A DNA stretch of 64,000 nucleotides. It comes from Bacteroidota bacterium. GTDB taxonomy: Bacteria > Bacteroidota > Bacteroidia > J057 > JAJTIE01. The position numbers were made by a program, and so were the translations under genes. Numbering within the stretch: position 1 is the stretch's first letter; each line of letters opens with the position of its first letter. The DNA lies in the NCBI GenBank assembly GCA_021300195.1, contig JAJTIE010000005.1:159399-223398 (forward strand), in the 5' to 3' direction. The notes under the pieces are model-generated. The model saw nothing but the letters and a program-made list of their open reading frames with translations. It was not told the DNA's origin and did not search any database. Positions 50,268 to 58,502 of this stretch are shown piece after piece.

Positions 50268-51968
50268 CTACCGGATAACCGTAAGCGTACGGATCAGCTC
50301 GCGCGTGCCGCCCTGGCAGTCGGGCACCTGGATGTGCACTACGTAGGTACCCTCGGGGGCATCGGCATTGCCGGTGCTGCCGTCCGTGCCGCGCCAGGGC
50401 TGGCTGCCCGCATATACCAGCTGGCCCCAGCGGTTGAAGACCTGCAGGCGGTAGGCGCCATCCAGGTAGCTGGCGGGGGGGTAGGTGTCGTGCAGGCCGT
50501 CGGCATTGGGGCTGAAGGCGGTGCCCCAGCGCTGGATAGCAGACTCGTCGGCATCTATCACTTCCAGCAGCGCCTGGGCGCTGCGGCCACAGCGGTCGCT
50601 AATCTCCAGGCGCAGGGTGCCAGACTGGGTGGGCAGGTAGGCGGGTTCCTCGCTCAGCAGGCTGCCGTCTTCGCTGGTCCAGCGGTAGGCCAGGCCGAGG
50701 TCGGCGGGCAGCTGCAGGGGGCGGCCCTGCTGGATGCAGCGGTCGTACAGGGGCGGCAGGTTGAGGCTCAGGGTGCTGGGGTCTGCCTGCCGGGTGATGA
50801 CAACTGAGTCGCGGTAATAGTTGCCGCAGCTGTCGATGGCCGTCAGGCGGTAGGTGCCGGGTTGGGAAAGGGCAATCTGCCGGGTGGTGGCAATCACCTG
50901 GCTAAAGTCGGGATTTCGGGTCCACTCCCAGGTGTAGGCAAAGCTGCCGCTGGGGCCTACCCAGGTTTGGGTTTCGCCGGGGCAGAGTCGGGGCTCGCTG
51001 GTGCTGGTGAGGCTGAAGGGCTGGATGTCGTCGTAGCGGGTGAGGGTTACGGTGTCGCGGGCGGTGTTGCCGCAGCCATTGCGTACTTCCAGCAGGTATT
51101 CGCCGGGTTCGGTAAGGGTCAGGGTTCGGCTAGTCTGGCTGGTCAGCTCGGCGCCATTCCGCCACCAGCGGTAGCTGATGCCAGTACCTGCGGGCCCGGT
51201 CAGCACAGGGTTATTAGCAGCGGGGGGATAGGCGGGGTCGTTGGCGTTCTGGTCTGTCCAGCGGCACCAGGGGCGGTCGGGGCCCAGGGCGGGCTTCGGG
51301 GACGCAGCAGGCGGGCCTACCACCACCGTATCGCGGCTGGTAAGGTTGCAGGTGTTTTCTACTTCTACGATGTAGGTGCCGGGGCTGAGAACTTCCAGCT
51401 CGTGGCTGGCAGCACCCGGTACTGGATCTTCTACCCCTGCCGCCAGGGTGTACCAGCGGTAGCTGAGGGTGGGGGCGTAATAGGTGCGCAGGGTATCGGG
51501 CTCAGCACAGCTAAGGGAGATATCGGGGCCGAGGTTTACACGTGGGGGGGATGTCTCGCAGCCTAGCTTTACCACCCAGTAGTCGGAGAAGCCCAGGCTG
51601 TTTTCACTTTTTCCACCCGCTATATCCGTATCGGAACTAGATCCTCCCCCCAGGATATATCCGCCGTCAGCTGTCTGCTGTAGGGAATAGAGATTGTCCT
51701 CACCACTTCCGCCAAGTGTTTTGTCCCACTGTTTGTTTCCGTTTGCGTCCAGCTTTACCACCCAGTAGTCGTCTCCTTGACCGCCGTAGTATCGTGGACC
51801 CCGGTTGTTTTCGCTTTTCCCTCCGGCTATATCCGTATCTGAGTTAGACTCTCCCCCCAGTATATAGCCGCCGTCCGCTGTTTGCTGTAGGGAATGGAGC
51901 CCTTCCGTACCACTTCCTCCCAGGGTTCTGTCCCATTGTTTGTTTCCATTGGCATCCAGCTTTACCAC
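50268..51968 (-). CDS. Modular type IX-secreted surface protein, C-terminal part (downstream of frameshift)
   Basis: This frame carries the last two tandem 'YWVVKLDANGNKQWD' repeats and then several Ig/PKD-like beta domains (VNLGPDISLSCAEPDTL, GPDRPWCRWTDQNAND, CPGETQTWVGPSGSFAYTW). It ends with the type B (gliding-associated, CHU_C-like) type IX sorting domain: FSPNADGLHDTY, YRLQVFNRWGQLVYAG, APEGTYVVHIQV. It is the same gene as 52034-52927; a one-base deletion in a C-run at 52060-52064 separates the two. The nominal GTG start at 51968 lies in a repeat and is not a natural start. The C-terminal modules are very close to those of the protein that starts at 62280. Confidence 0.8.
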   Translation of the reverse strand: MVKLDANGNKQWDRTLGGSGTEGLHSLQQTADGGYILGGESNSDTDIAGGKSENNRGPRYYGGQGDDYWVVKLDANGNKQWDKTLGGSGEDNLYSLQQTADGGYILGGGSSSDTDIAGGKSENSLGFSDYWVVKLGCETSPPRVNLGPDISLSCAEPDTLRTYYAPTLSYRWYTLAAGVEDPVPGAASHELEVLSPGTYIVEVENTCNLTSRDTVVVGPPAASPKPALGPDRPWCRWTDQNANDPAYPPAANNPVLTGPAGTGISYRWWRNGAELTSQTSRTLTLTEPGEYLLEVRNGCGNTARDTVTLTRYDDIQPFSLTSTSEPRLCPGETQTWVGPSGSFAYTWEWTRNPDFSQVIATTRQIALSQPGTYRLTAIDSCGNYYRDSVVITRQADPSTLSLNLPPLYDRCIQQGRPLQLPADLGLAYRWTSEDGSLLSEEPAYLPTQSGTLRLEISDRCGRSAQALLEVIDADESAIQRWGTAFSPNADGLHDTYPPASYLDGAYRLQVFNRWGQLVYAGSQPWRGTDGSTGNADAPEGTYVVHIQVPDCQGGTRELIRTLTVIR

Positions 51969-52845
51969 CCAGTAGTCGTCTCCTTGACCGCCGTAGTATC
52001 GTGGACCCCGGTTGTTTTCGCTTTTCCCTCCGGCTATATCCGTATTTGAGTCAGACCCTCCCCCAGTATATAGCCGCCGTCACTGGTCTGTTGCAGGGAA
52101 CTGAGCACATCCCAACCACTTCCTCCCAGGGTCTTATCCCATTGTTTGTTTCCGTTTGCGTCCAGCTTTACCACCCAGTAGTCTCGACCTTGGTTGTTTT
52201 CGCTTTTCCCTCCGGCTATATCTGCATCTGACGAAGATTCTCCCCCCAGTATATAGCCGCCATCTGCGGTTTGCTGTAGGGAATTGATCCCATCCAAACC
52301 ATTTCCGCCCAGGGTTTTGTCCCATTGTTTGTTTCCGTTAGCATCCAGCTTTACCACCCAGTAGTCCGAGAATCCACGGCTATTTTCGCTTTTCCCTCCG
52401 GCTATATCGGCATCGGACACAGACCCTCCCCCCAGTATATAGCCGCCGTCACTGGTCTGTTGCAGGGAACTGAGCCAATCCCAATCACTTCCACCCAGGG
52501 TTTTGTCCCATTGTTTGTTTCCGTTTGCGTCCAGCTTTACCACCCAGTAGTCGCCGTTTCCACGGCTGTTTTCACTTTTCCCTCCGGCTATATCTGCATC
52601 AGAAAAAGATTCTCCCCCCAGAATATAGCCGCCGTCGCTGGTTTGCTGGAGGGAATTGAGTACATCTAAACTAATTCCTCCCAGGGTTCTGTCCCATTGT
52701 TTGTTTCCGCTTGCGTCCAGCTTTACCACCCAGTAGTTTGCATTAGACGCTCCCCCCAGAATATAGCCGCCGTCTGCGGTTTGCTGTAGGGAATTGATCC
52801 TATCCAAACCACTTCCTCCCAGGGTTCTGTCCCACTCGATAGTGG
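51565..52845. repeat. Tandem protein-coding repeats, seven units of about 138-207 bases
   Basis: Each unit codes for YWVVKLDANGNKQWD, then TLGGSG, SLQQTADGGYILGG and SDADIAGGKSEN. The anchor GTCCCA(C/T)TG recurs at about 51724, 51931, 52137, 52320, 52506, 52692 and 52830. Spacings are 207, 206, 183, 186, 186 and 138 bases; all are multiples of three except 206, where one base is missing. Units are near-identical at the DNA level, a substrate for slippage and recombination. Such repeats (W-x-x-T-GG ... DGGYI) are seen in Bacteroidota surface proteins and are predicted to form a beta-propeller-like fold. Confidence 0.9.
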
Positions 52846-52927
52846 GCTGGGCCTGGGCGGTGAGTACGCCTGCCAGGCAAACGAGTAAAAAATGAACAAG
52901 GTATTGAACGTTGGGTATTGAACGCAT
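52034..52927 (-). CDS. Modular type IX-secreted surface protein, N-terminal part (upstream of frameshift)
   Basis: The natural start of the broken surface-protein gene. The ATG at 52927 begins a signal peptide (YLVHFLLVCLAGVLTAQAQ). Five W/GG/DGGYI repeats follow. After YILGEGLTQIRI the frame stops at 52034, because the C-run of the fifth repeat has five Cs while the equivalent runs of the other repeats have six. Restoring one base rejoins this frame with 50268-51968, giving one protein of about 880 residues. A longer frame to 53011 adds residues before the signal peptide and is not favoured. No promoter box is evident. Confidence 0.78.
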   Translation of the reverse strand: MRSIPNVQYLVHFLLVCLAGVLTAQAQPTIEWDRTLGGSGLDRINSLQQTADGGYILGGASNANYWVVKLDASGNKQWDRTLGGISLDVLNSLQQTSDGGYILGGESFSDADIAGGKSENSRGNGDYWVVKLDANGNKQWDKTLGGSDWDWLSSLQQTSDGGYILGGGSVSDADIAGGKSENSRGFSDYWVVKLDANGNKQWDKTLGGNGLDGINSLQQTADGGYILGGESSSDADIAGGKSENNQGRDYWVVKLDANGNKQWDKTLGGSGWDVLSSLQQTSDGGYILGEGLTQIRI

Positions 52928-53127
52928 GGCTGTATGGAACTTCGTGCTGACGTGATACATGGGCGTAAACGGGCCACACAGGCTCTTGGTGCCGAACCGC
53001 AAGGACTTCACGATAAATTCACACTAAATAGCGAAGCTGGACTGTTCAGCGGCTTTTCAGTCAGCTAAAGTTTACACCTGGGGTTTTTTCGCTTCCTGCC
53101 ACTGCACCAGGGCGAGTAAGTGGGCTG

Positions 53128-53739
53128 CTATCGGTCGCGCTCAGCCAGGGTGGTAATCACCTCTTCCAGCTGCACCCCCTTGGCCACCAGCAGGGTGGTG
53201 AAGCGGTACAGCAGGTCTGCCGCTTCGTTCAGGAAGAGTTCCCGGTTCGAGTCTTTGGCCTCTATCACCAGCTCCACGGCCTCTTCGCCCAGCTTTTGGG
53301 CTATCTTGTTTATGCCGCGGGCAAACATCTGGCTGGTGTGGCTGCCTGGTTTGGGGTTCAGCTTCCGGTCGGTCAGTTTTCTCTCCAGCCGGTGCAGAAA
53401 GAGCGCGTTTGGGGTATTGGCCTCCTGCCAGCAGGTGCCGGCCCCGGTGTGGCAGGTGGGGCCTTTGGGCTTGGCTTTCAGCAGCAGGGTATCGGCATCG
53501 CAGTCCAGCGAGATCGATTTGACCACCAGGTAGTGGCCCGAGCTTTCGCCCTTGGTCCACAGCCGCTGCTTGCCCCGGCTATAGAAGGTGGCTTTCTCGG
53601 TTTGCAGGGTGTGCTGGTAGGCCTCGGCGTTCATATAGCCCAGCATCAGCACCCGGCCGGTATGCGCGTCTTGCACAATGGCAGGTACCAGGCCCTGGCC
53701 TTTTTCGAAGTCGATTAGTTTCGGATCGGGGGCAATCAT
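53128..53739 (-). CDS. hisIE: Bifunctional phosphoribosyl-AMP cyclohydrolase / phosphoribosyl-ATP pyrophosphatase
   Basis: Catalyses the second and third steps of histidine synthesis. The 203-residue fusion has the HisI domain first (about 1-115: [41 protein letters not shown], and the zinc-binding CHTGAGTCW), then the HisE domain (about 120-203: [34 protein letters not shown]). The ATG at 53739 overlaps the hisF stop (ATGA). The last gene of the local his run. Confidence 0.96.
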   Translation of the reverse strand: MIAPDPKLIDFEKGQGLVPAIVQDAHTGRVLMLGYMNAEAYQHTLQTEKATFYSRGKQRLWTKGESSGHYLVVKSISLDCDADTLLLKAKPKGPTCHTGAGTCWQEANTPNALFLHRLERKLTDRKLNPKPGSHTSQMFARGINKIAQKLGEEAVELVIEAKDSNRELFLNEAADLLYRFTTLLVAKGVQLEEVITTLAERDR

Positions 53740-54491
53740 CGGATGGGGAAGTGTAGGGTACGCAGGGTTTCCTTTAGCACGGGTACGGGCAGGGTGCCGT
53801 AGTGGAAGATGCTGGCGGCCAGGGCTGCATCGGCCCCGCCCTGGCGGAATACCTGGGCAAAATGCTCGGCGGTGCCACCGCCACCGCTGGCCACCACGGG
53901 TATGCGCACTGCCGCCGCTACCCGGCGGGTAATGTCCAGGGCAAAGCCCGCGCCGGTACCATCGGCATCCATGCTGGTCAGCAGGATCTCGCCCGCACCG
54001 CGCCGGTCTACCTCTGTGGCCCAGGCCACGGTTTCCCACTCGGTGGGGATGCGGCCCCCGTGGGTGTGCACGCGTTCGGTGCCGTCCTCCATACGGCGTG
54101 TGTCTATGGCTACCACCAGGCACTGGCTGCCAAACTCGTTTGCGATCTCGTCTATCAGCCCGGGCCTGCTTACGGCGGCCGAGTTTACACTCACCTTGTC
54201 GGCCCCGGCCCGGAGCAGGGTGCTCACCTGGCCTACCTCGCTGATGCCCCCGCCCACGGTAAAGGGGATATTGATGACCTGAGCGATGCGTGTAACCAGT
54301 TCGACAAAGGTTTTGCGACCCTCTACGGTTGCGGTAATATCCAGAAAGACCAGCTCGTCTGCTCCCTGGGCGGCATACTGGGCCGCCAGCTCTACGGGGT
54401 CGCCCGCGTCACGCAGGCCCACAAAGTTGGTGCCCTTCACCGTACGCCCGTCTTTGATGTCCAGGCAGGGGATGATGCGCTTCGTTAGCAT
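53736..54491 (-). CDS. hisF: Imidazole glycerol phosphate synthase, cyclase subunit
   Basis: HisF uses ammonia from HisH to turn PRFAR into IGP and AICAR. The 251-residue half-barrel-duplicated TIM barrel shows the two phosphate sites ([11 protein letters not shown] and [13 protein letters not shown]), the catalytic D11 in [14 protein letters not shown] and D130-type aspartate in [11 protein letters not shown]. It overlaps hisIE by four bases and follows hisA by 28 bases. Confidence 0.97.
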   Translation of the reverse strand: MLTKRIIPCLDIKDGRTVKGTNFVGLRDAGDPVELAAQYAAQGADELVFLDITATVEGRKTFVELVTRIAQVINIPFTVGGGISEVGQVSTLLRAGADKVSVNSAAVSRPGLIDEIANEFGSQCLVVAIDTRRMEDGTERVHTHGGRIPTEWETVAWATEVDRRGAGEILLTSMDADGTGAGFALDITRRVAAAVRIPVVASGGGGTAEHFAQVFRQGGADAALAASIFHYGTLPVPVLKETLRTLHFPIR

Positions 54492-54519
54492 GGCGGGGCG
54501 GTGGGGGGATAGTGGACTG

Positions 54520-55239
54520 CTAATTTACGTAGGAAGAGAGTTCTGCCAGACTGATCTTACCCTCATAATAAGCCTTGCCTACAATGGCACCATGCAGGCC
54601 CATGCGCTGCAGTTCGGCCAGGTCTTCGCTGTGGGCTATGCCGCCGCTGGCAATGAGCCGCAGCTCGGGGTAGTGCGTCAGCAGGCTTTCATACAGCTTG
54701 TAGCTGGGGCCCTGCAGCATGCCGTCTCGGGCAATGTCGGTGCTGATTACCTGCCGGAAGCCAGCCGTGTAGTAGGGCCTTAGAAAGGTGATGATATCCA
54801 GGCCCGAGTCCTCCTGCCAGCCCGCCACGGCTATGCGCCCGTCTCGGGCATCGGCCCCTAGTATCAGCCTGTCGGGGCCATATACCTCCAGCCAGCGCAG
54901 CACGCGCTCGGGCTGGCGCACGGCTACACTGCCAGCCGTAACCATGGTTGCACCCAGTGCGTAGGCTTTCTCCAGCTCCGTGTCGGTAGAGATGCCTCCG
55001 CCAAAGTCTACAATCAGGCTGGTTTGGCGGCATATCTGCTCCAGCACCGCTCCGTTCACGATCCGCCCGGCCTTCGCTCCGTCCAGGTCTACCAGGTGCA
55101 GCCGCTGCAGGCCTGCCTGCTCAAACTGCTGGGCTGTGGCCAGCGGGTCCTCGCTGTACACGGTTTTGTGGGCATAGTTGCCCATGCTCAGGCGCACGCA
55201 CTTGCCGTCTATCAGGTCTATGGCGGGGATGATTTGCAT
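54520..55239 (-). CDS. hisA: Phosphoribosylformimino-5-aminoimidazole carboxamide ribotide isomerase
   Basis: HisA is the Amadori isomerase that makes PRFAR. The 239-residue TIM barrel has the catalytic D8 in [15 protein letters not shown] and the partner Asp in the [14 protein letters not shown] strand, and phosphate sites VDFGGGI and [12 protein letters not shown]. It lies between hisH and hisF in the same run. Confidence 0.97.
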   Translation of the reverse strand: MQIIPAIDLIDGKCVRLSMGNYAHKTVYSEDPLATAQQFEQAGLQRLHLVDLDGAKAGRIVNGAVLEQICRQTSLIVDFGGGISTDTELEKAYALGATMVTAGSVAVRQPERVLRWLEVYGPDRLILGADARDGRIAVAGWQEDSGLDIITFLRPYYTAGFRQVISTDIARDGMLQGPSYKLYESLLTHYPELRLIASGGIAHSEDLAELQRMGLHGAIVGKAYYEGKISLAELSSYVN

Positions 55240-55268
55240 GCTTGCGGAAGCGGAAAAAAAGGGTGAGG

Positions 55269-55853
55269 CTACAGGCGCAAAAAGTTTTCGAGTATCCGGC
55301 TACCCAGGGGCCCACTCTTCTCGGGGTGGTACTGTACGGCATAGTAGTTTTGGTACTGCACGCTGGCGCTAAAGGGTAGCATGTAGTGGCAGGTAGCGGC
55401 CGTATAGTCGGGGTGGTGCTCCGCGTAGTAGCTGTGTACAAAGTATACATGGCTGCCCTCGGGCACGCCGGTGTACAGGGGGCCTTTCAGGTCCGTCAGG
55501 GTATTCCAGCCCATGTGGGGCACTTTTTCATCCGGCGGAAAGCGCTTTACCTGTAGGGGGATGAGGCCCAGGCATTCGGTATCTTCTTCCTCGCTGTGCA
55601 GGCACATGAGCTGCTGCCCCAGGCAGATGCCCAGAAAAGGCTGGTGTAGGCTCCGCAGTACGGCATCCAGGCCCCGCTGCCTTAGGTAGGCCATGGCAGT
55701 GCCTGCATGGCCCTGGCCCGGGAAGATCACCTTGTCTGCGGCACGCAGCTGCTCCGCATCATCTGTTACCAGTGGCTCCACCCCCAGCCGGTTCAGGGCA
55801 TTCACCACCGAGCTCAGATTTCCGGCATTGTATTGTACAAGGGCTAGCTGCAT
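55269..55853 (-). CDS. hisH: Imidazole glycerol phosphate synthase, glutamine amidotransferase subunit
   Basis: HisH hydrolyses glutamine and feeds ammonia to HisF. The 194-residue class I amidotransferase has the triad C77 in LGICLGQQLM, H176 and E178 in VQYHPEKSG, and the oxyanion-strand motif FPGQGHAG near residue 44. It heads the hisH-A-F-IE run. The remaining pathway genes (G, D, C, B) that usually precede hisH in this phylum are not here, so the his genes are split in this genome. Confidence 0.97.
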   Translation of the reverse strand: MQLALVQYNAGNLSSVVNALNRLGVEPLVTDDAEQLRAADKVIFPGQGHAGTAMAYLRQRGLDAVLRSLHQPFLGICLGQQLMCLHSEEEDTECLGLIPLQVKRFPPDEKVPHMGWNTLTDLKGPLYTGVPEGSHVYFVHSYYAEHHPDYTAATCHYMLPFSASVQYQNYYAVQYHPEKSGPLGSRILENFLRL

Positions 55854-55861
55854 GGCAGGGG

Positions 55862-55869
55862 CAAAGGTA
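55862..55869 (-). promoter_or_regulatory. -7 box of hisH
   Basis: TACCTTTG on the minus strand, an exact TAnnTTTG match, ends eight bases before the hisH ATG. Confidence 0.45.
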
Positions 55870-56255
55870 CAGCTAAAAACTATGCCATGTGCTGTGTGTG
55901 CCGTATGCTTGCGTAGGGTTTCCGCACATGCTACCGGTACCAGTGTGGATGCCGGGCCTGCGGATGATGCCAGGCTAAATAGGCTAAAAGGAGCCGCCGG
56001 GATTTTTTGCGCATAGGGTGTGTGTCCTCACGGCCATATCTGTACTAGAAAGCCCCAGGCAGACGGTTATGTTCTTGCCCGAACAAATTGACAGACTTGT
56101 CCGCGCATAGGCACGTCTTGTCTAAACACTTAATGAATCGCACAGCGGGCTACTATCTTGTTGCTGATTTTTGGGGCGAATAAGCATAGGCAATTGCCGG
56201 CAGATGTGTGGCTTTTTTTAAGTGTTCAGGGCCCTGTCTGTTGGTGGAAAAGTAA

Positions 56256-56263
56256 TAGTTTTG
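56256..56263 (+). promoter_or_regulatory. -7 box of the helical-repeat gene
   Basis: TAGTTTTG is an exact TAnnTTTG match; 25 bases separate it from the ATG at 56289. A TTG lies upstream, but it is too close to serve as a normal -33 element. Confidence 0.33.
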
Positions 56264-56288
56264 CCCTACCTACCTATCTATCTACCGC

Positions 56289-57740
56289 ATGCAGGTTCTT
56301 TCAGATCTCATCCATTCGCTAACCAAAGAGGAGAAGCGCCTCTACCACCTCCATGGCAAGGGTGGGCGGCTTGCCCACCTGTACGAGGGCTACCTGAAGG
56401 CCGTGCATTATACCAAGGCGATAGACCAGCAGTTGTACAAGGAGCACTTCTCGGATGTAACCCGCGCCTTCTACAGCATGCAGAAGCGGGCACTGCTGGA
56501 TGACATTCTGTTTGTACTGCTGCAGTTTAGCAACAGCGGGCACCCGGCCTACCAGTACCTGCGTGCCTACAGCCGGGGCATGATCCTGCTGCAGCGCCAG
56601 CTGGGCGAGGGGGCACGAGAGCAGCTGGAAGAGGCCACCGGCATTGCTGCAGAGGGGGGCTATCGGCATCGGCAGCGTACCGCCCTGGTTTTTCAGGGCG
56701 AAGCCCTGATGATTTGCGAAAAGCCTTCTTTCGATCAGTTTAGGCGGATACATGAAGAGCTGGACAAAATACAGGGCGAGCTACGCGCCCGAAACCGGGC
56801 GCGTAGCGCCATGCAGGCCATGCAGCTGCTGTACCATAACCACGATGCCCTGCCACAGGACCAGCGGGTGCAGCAGGCTGCGCACTACCTGGACCAGGTG
56901 GCGGAATATGACCTGACGGATCTGAAACCGGAGAACCTGCGTGCCATTGTCAAGATCCTGCGTACAAGGCTGATGTATGCCGAAATGACCGGCACGCAAG
57001 AAGAGAATCACCGGTTCCTGTCCGCCTACTATCAGCAGCACGCGGCCGACTATAGCGAGGACCGCTACTTCAAGTATGAAGTGCTGAACCTGCTGCTGAG
57101 TAGCGCCCTGAAGGCGGGCGACTTTCTGAGCCTGCAGGGCGCTATCTACAAGGTTACCCGACTGCTGGAAACCATGGACTCCGAGGTCAAAAGCCGCTTC
57201 CTACCCGGCTACCTGGAGACTGCCGGGCTATTTTACTTCTACGAAAAGGACCTGATAACGGCGCAGGAGTACTTCCAGCGGCTACTGGCTATCAAAGACC
57301 TGGACTATGAAGTGCTGAACCGCTGCATCTACTACCGCCTGGCCATTCTGATAGCTGCAAACCTGCCCAGGCAAGCAAAACAGGAGGCAGAGCAGTACAA
57401 GCGGCGCCTACCTGCCCTTGCGAATAACCCGATCCTGTGGGTGCTACAGGTGGTGATCGCCCTGGAGGATCATGCCGAGTCGGGCGAAATCTTGCTGATG
57501 ATCGAGCGCATCAAGATCCAGCTTCGCAAGATGAAAGACATTCGCAAGTATCAGGATAACCTGTACCTGATAGAGGGCCTACTGGAGCGAAAAAAAGTGA
57601 AGATGCGTGCTTCGTACCTTTTCCCCCCACACTGGGAGCAGATTCTACGTATCGACCTGCTGCTGCTGGCCAAGAAGCAGAGCAATTTCTACTACAACCT
57701 GCTAACACAAGACTGGGAGCAGCGCAAGCGCGTATTCTAG
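56289..57740 (+). CDS. Large helical-repeat (TPR-like) protein of unknown function
   Basis: A 483-residue soluble protein with no signal peptide. It is almost wholly alpha-helical, with charged amphipathic helices spaced about 34-40 residues apart (LYEGYLKAVHYTKAIDQQLY, AGLFYFYEKDLITAQEYFQR, IYYRLAILIAANLPRQAKQE), which fits a TPR-like solenoid. The C-terminus is basic. No enzymatic motif is seen. It is transcribed alone, opposite to the his genes. A scaffold or regulatory role is possible; function unknown. Confidence 0.75.
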   Translation: MQVLSDLIHSLTKEEKRLYHLHGKGGRLAHLYEGYLKAVHYTKAIDQQLYKEHFSDVTRAFYSMQKRALLDDILFVLLQFSNSGHPAYQYLRAYSRGMILLQRQLGEGAREQLEEATGIAAEGGYRHRQRTALVFQGEALMICEKPSFDQFRRIHEELDKIQGELRARNRARSAMQAMQLLYHNHDALPQDQRVQQAAHYLDQVAEYDLTDLKPENLRAIVKILRTRLMYAEMTGTQEENHRFLSAYYQQHAADYSEDRYFKYEVLNLLLSSALKAGDFLSLQGAIYKVTRLLETMDSEVKSRFLPGYLETAGLFYFYEKDLITAQEYFQRLLAIKDLDYEVLNRCIYYRLAILIAANLPRQAKQEAEQYKRRLPALANNPILWVLQVVIALEDHAESGEILLMIERIKIQLRKMKDIRKYQDNLYLIEGLLERKKVKMRASYLFPPHWEQILRIDLLLLAKKQSNFYYNLLTQDWEQRKRVF

Positions 57741-57796
57741 CTGCCCCGGTGGGCTATGTCGAGTCTTGGCTCCCCGGTACGAATGCGCTGGGGGGG

Positions 57797-58063
57797 CTAA
57801 ACCGCAGGCGTGTAGTGGCTCGGCATGTGTTTTTGCACTTCCTGTAGCATGCGCCCAAACGCTGCCGCCGTACAGGGCACGTACGCATCGCTTGCCAGCA
57901 TCAGGCCCACCGATAGCGGGTCGTTCACAAAGTCGAACCGATAGGTAGTGCGCCCTCGGGTATCGTACATGCACACAGCCAAATATTCGTAGTCATTCAG
58001 GATGGCGAAATAGCGGGTAGCTTGTCTGCTATGTCGGGCAAGGTAATATTGGGCATGTATCAT
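57797..58063 (-). CDS. Small protein of unknown function
   Basis: An 88-residue protein with no signal peptide: YYLARHSRQATRYFAILND, then AVCMYDTRGRTTYRFDFVND and FGRMLQEVQKHMPSHYTPAV. The start at 58063 lies at the edge of a short divergent region that holds a perfect 9-bp-arm palindrome, which supports it being a real, regulated gene. No family is recognised. Confidence 0.5.
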   Translation of the reverse strand: MIHAQYYLARHSRQATRYFAILNDYEYLAVCMYDTRGRTTYRFDFVNDPLSVGLMLASDAYVPCTAAAFGRMLQEVQKHMPSHYTPAV

Positions 58064-58114
58064 GTTTAATTACCAGTCTGATGCCTGTTTGGGGGGCGGG
58101 GTGTACCTGGTTTG

Positions 58115-58137
58115 ATTGTAAATGCCTAATTTACAAT
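58115..58137. promoter_or_regulatory. Perfect 23-base palindrome in a divergent promoter region (candidate operator)
   Basis: ATTGTAAAT-GCCTA-ATTTACAAT has two perfect 9-base arms and a 5-base spacer. It sits between the divergent small genes at 57797 (-) and 58197 (+), about 50-60 bases from both starts, and no T-tract follows. The symmetry suits a dimeric transcription factor. Confidence 0.55.
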
Positions 58138-58196
58138 AGGAGGCTTATCCCGCAAAAAATACTTGTAGATACTTGAAAAAAACTAAGTGCTTCGGC

Positions 58197-58493
58197 ATGG
58201 AAGATTGGAACGATATAGAAAACCGGGTTGCCCCCTATTTTGGCACACAGCCGCTAGCCCTGGCCACAGATAGGGCCGCGCTGCATGCGCTGTTGCAGCA
58301 GTGGATCTACCAGCTGCTAGACCAGCAACCCGAACAGCTGGCCCAGCTGATGTATCGGCTGGATGTGGCCGAACCTCTGTTTCAGGCGGCCCTGTATGCT
58401 AGCCAAGGCCTGCCAGAAGCGGCCAGCCGGGTGGCCGACCTGGTGATAGACCGCGAGCTACAGCGCCTGGCACTGCGCAGGCGATTTAGCTAG
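58197..58493 (+). CDS. Small helical protein of unknown function
   Basis: A 98-residue acidic protein, all-helical in appearance (MEDWNDIENRVAPYFG, LLQQWIYQLLDQQPEQLAQL, LVIDRELQRLALRRRFS). No signal peptide or membrane segment. The ATG at 58197 is preferred over a non-ATG start 24 bases upstream. It ends 10 bases before the convergent photolyase gene. No family is recognised. Confidence 0.55.
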   Translation: MEDWNDIENRVAPYFGTQPLALATDRAALHALLQQWIYQLLDQQPEQLAQLMYRLDVAEPLFQAALYASQGLPEAASRVADLVIDRELQRLALRRRFS

Positions 58494-58502
58494 GGTTACG
58501 CA

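Larger units (their letters stand above)
55854..56288. other. 435-base divergent intergenic region between hisH and the helical-repeat gene
   Basis: No open frame worth calling. It contains the hisH -7 box at one end and a TAGTTTTG box near the other. The central part has only weak short inverted repeats. I see no attenuator with a histidine-rich leader peptide and no RNA gene. Confidence 0.5.

Noticed and set aside
51565..52845. CRISPR-like array
   Set aside because: Units are 138-207 bases, in frame and protein-coding with a clear conserved motif; there are no short identical repeats with unique spacers.
53011..53127. Gene or RNA in the gap upstream of the broken surface-protein gene
   Set aside because: No open frame, hairpin with T-tract or promoter box could be supported.
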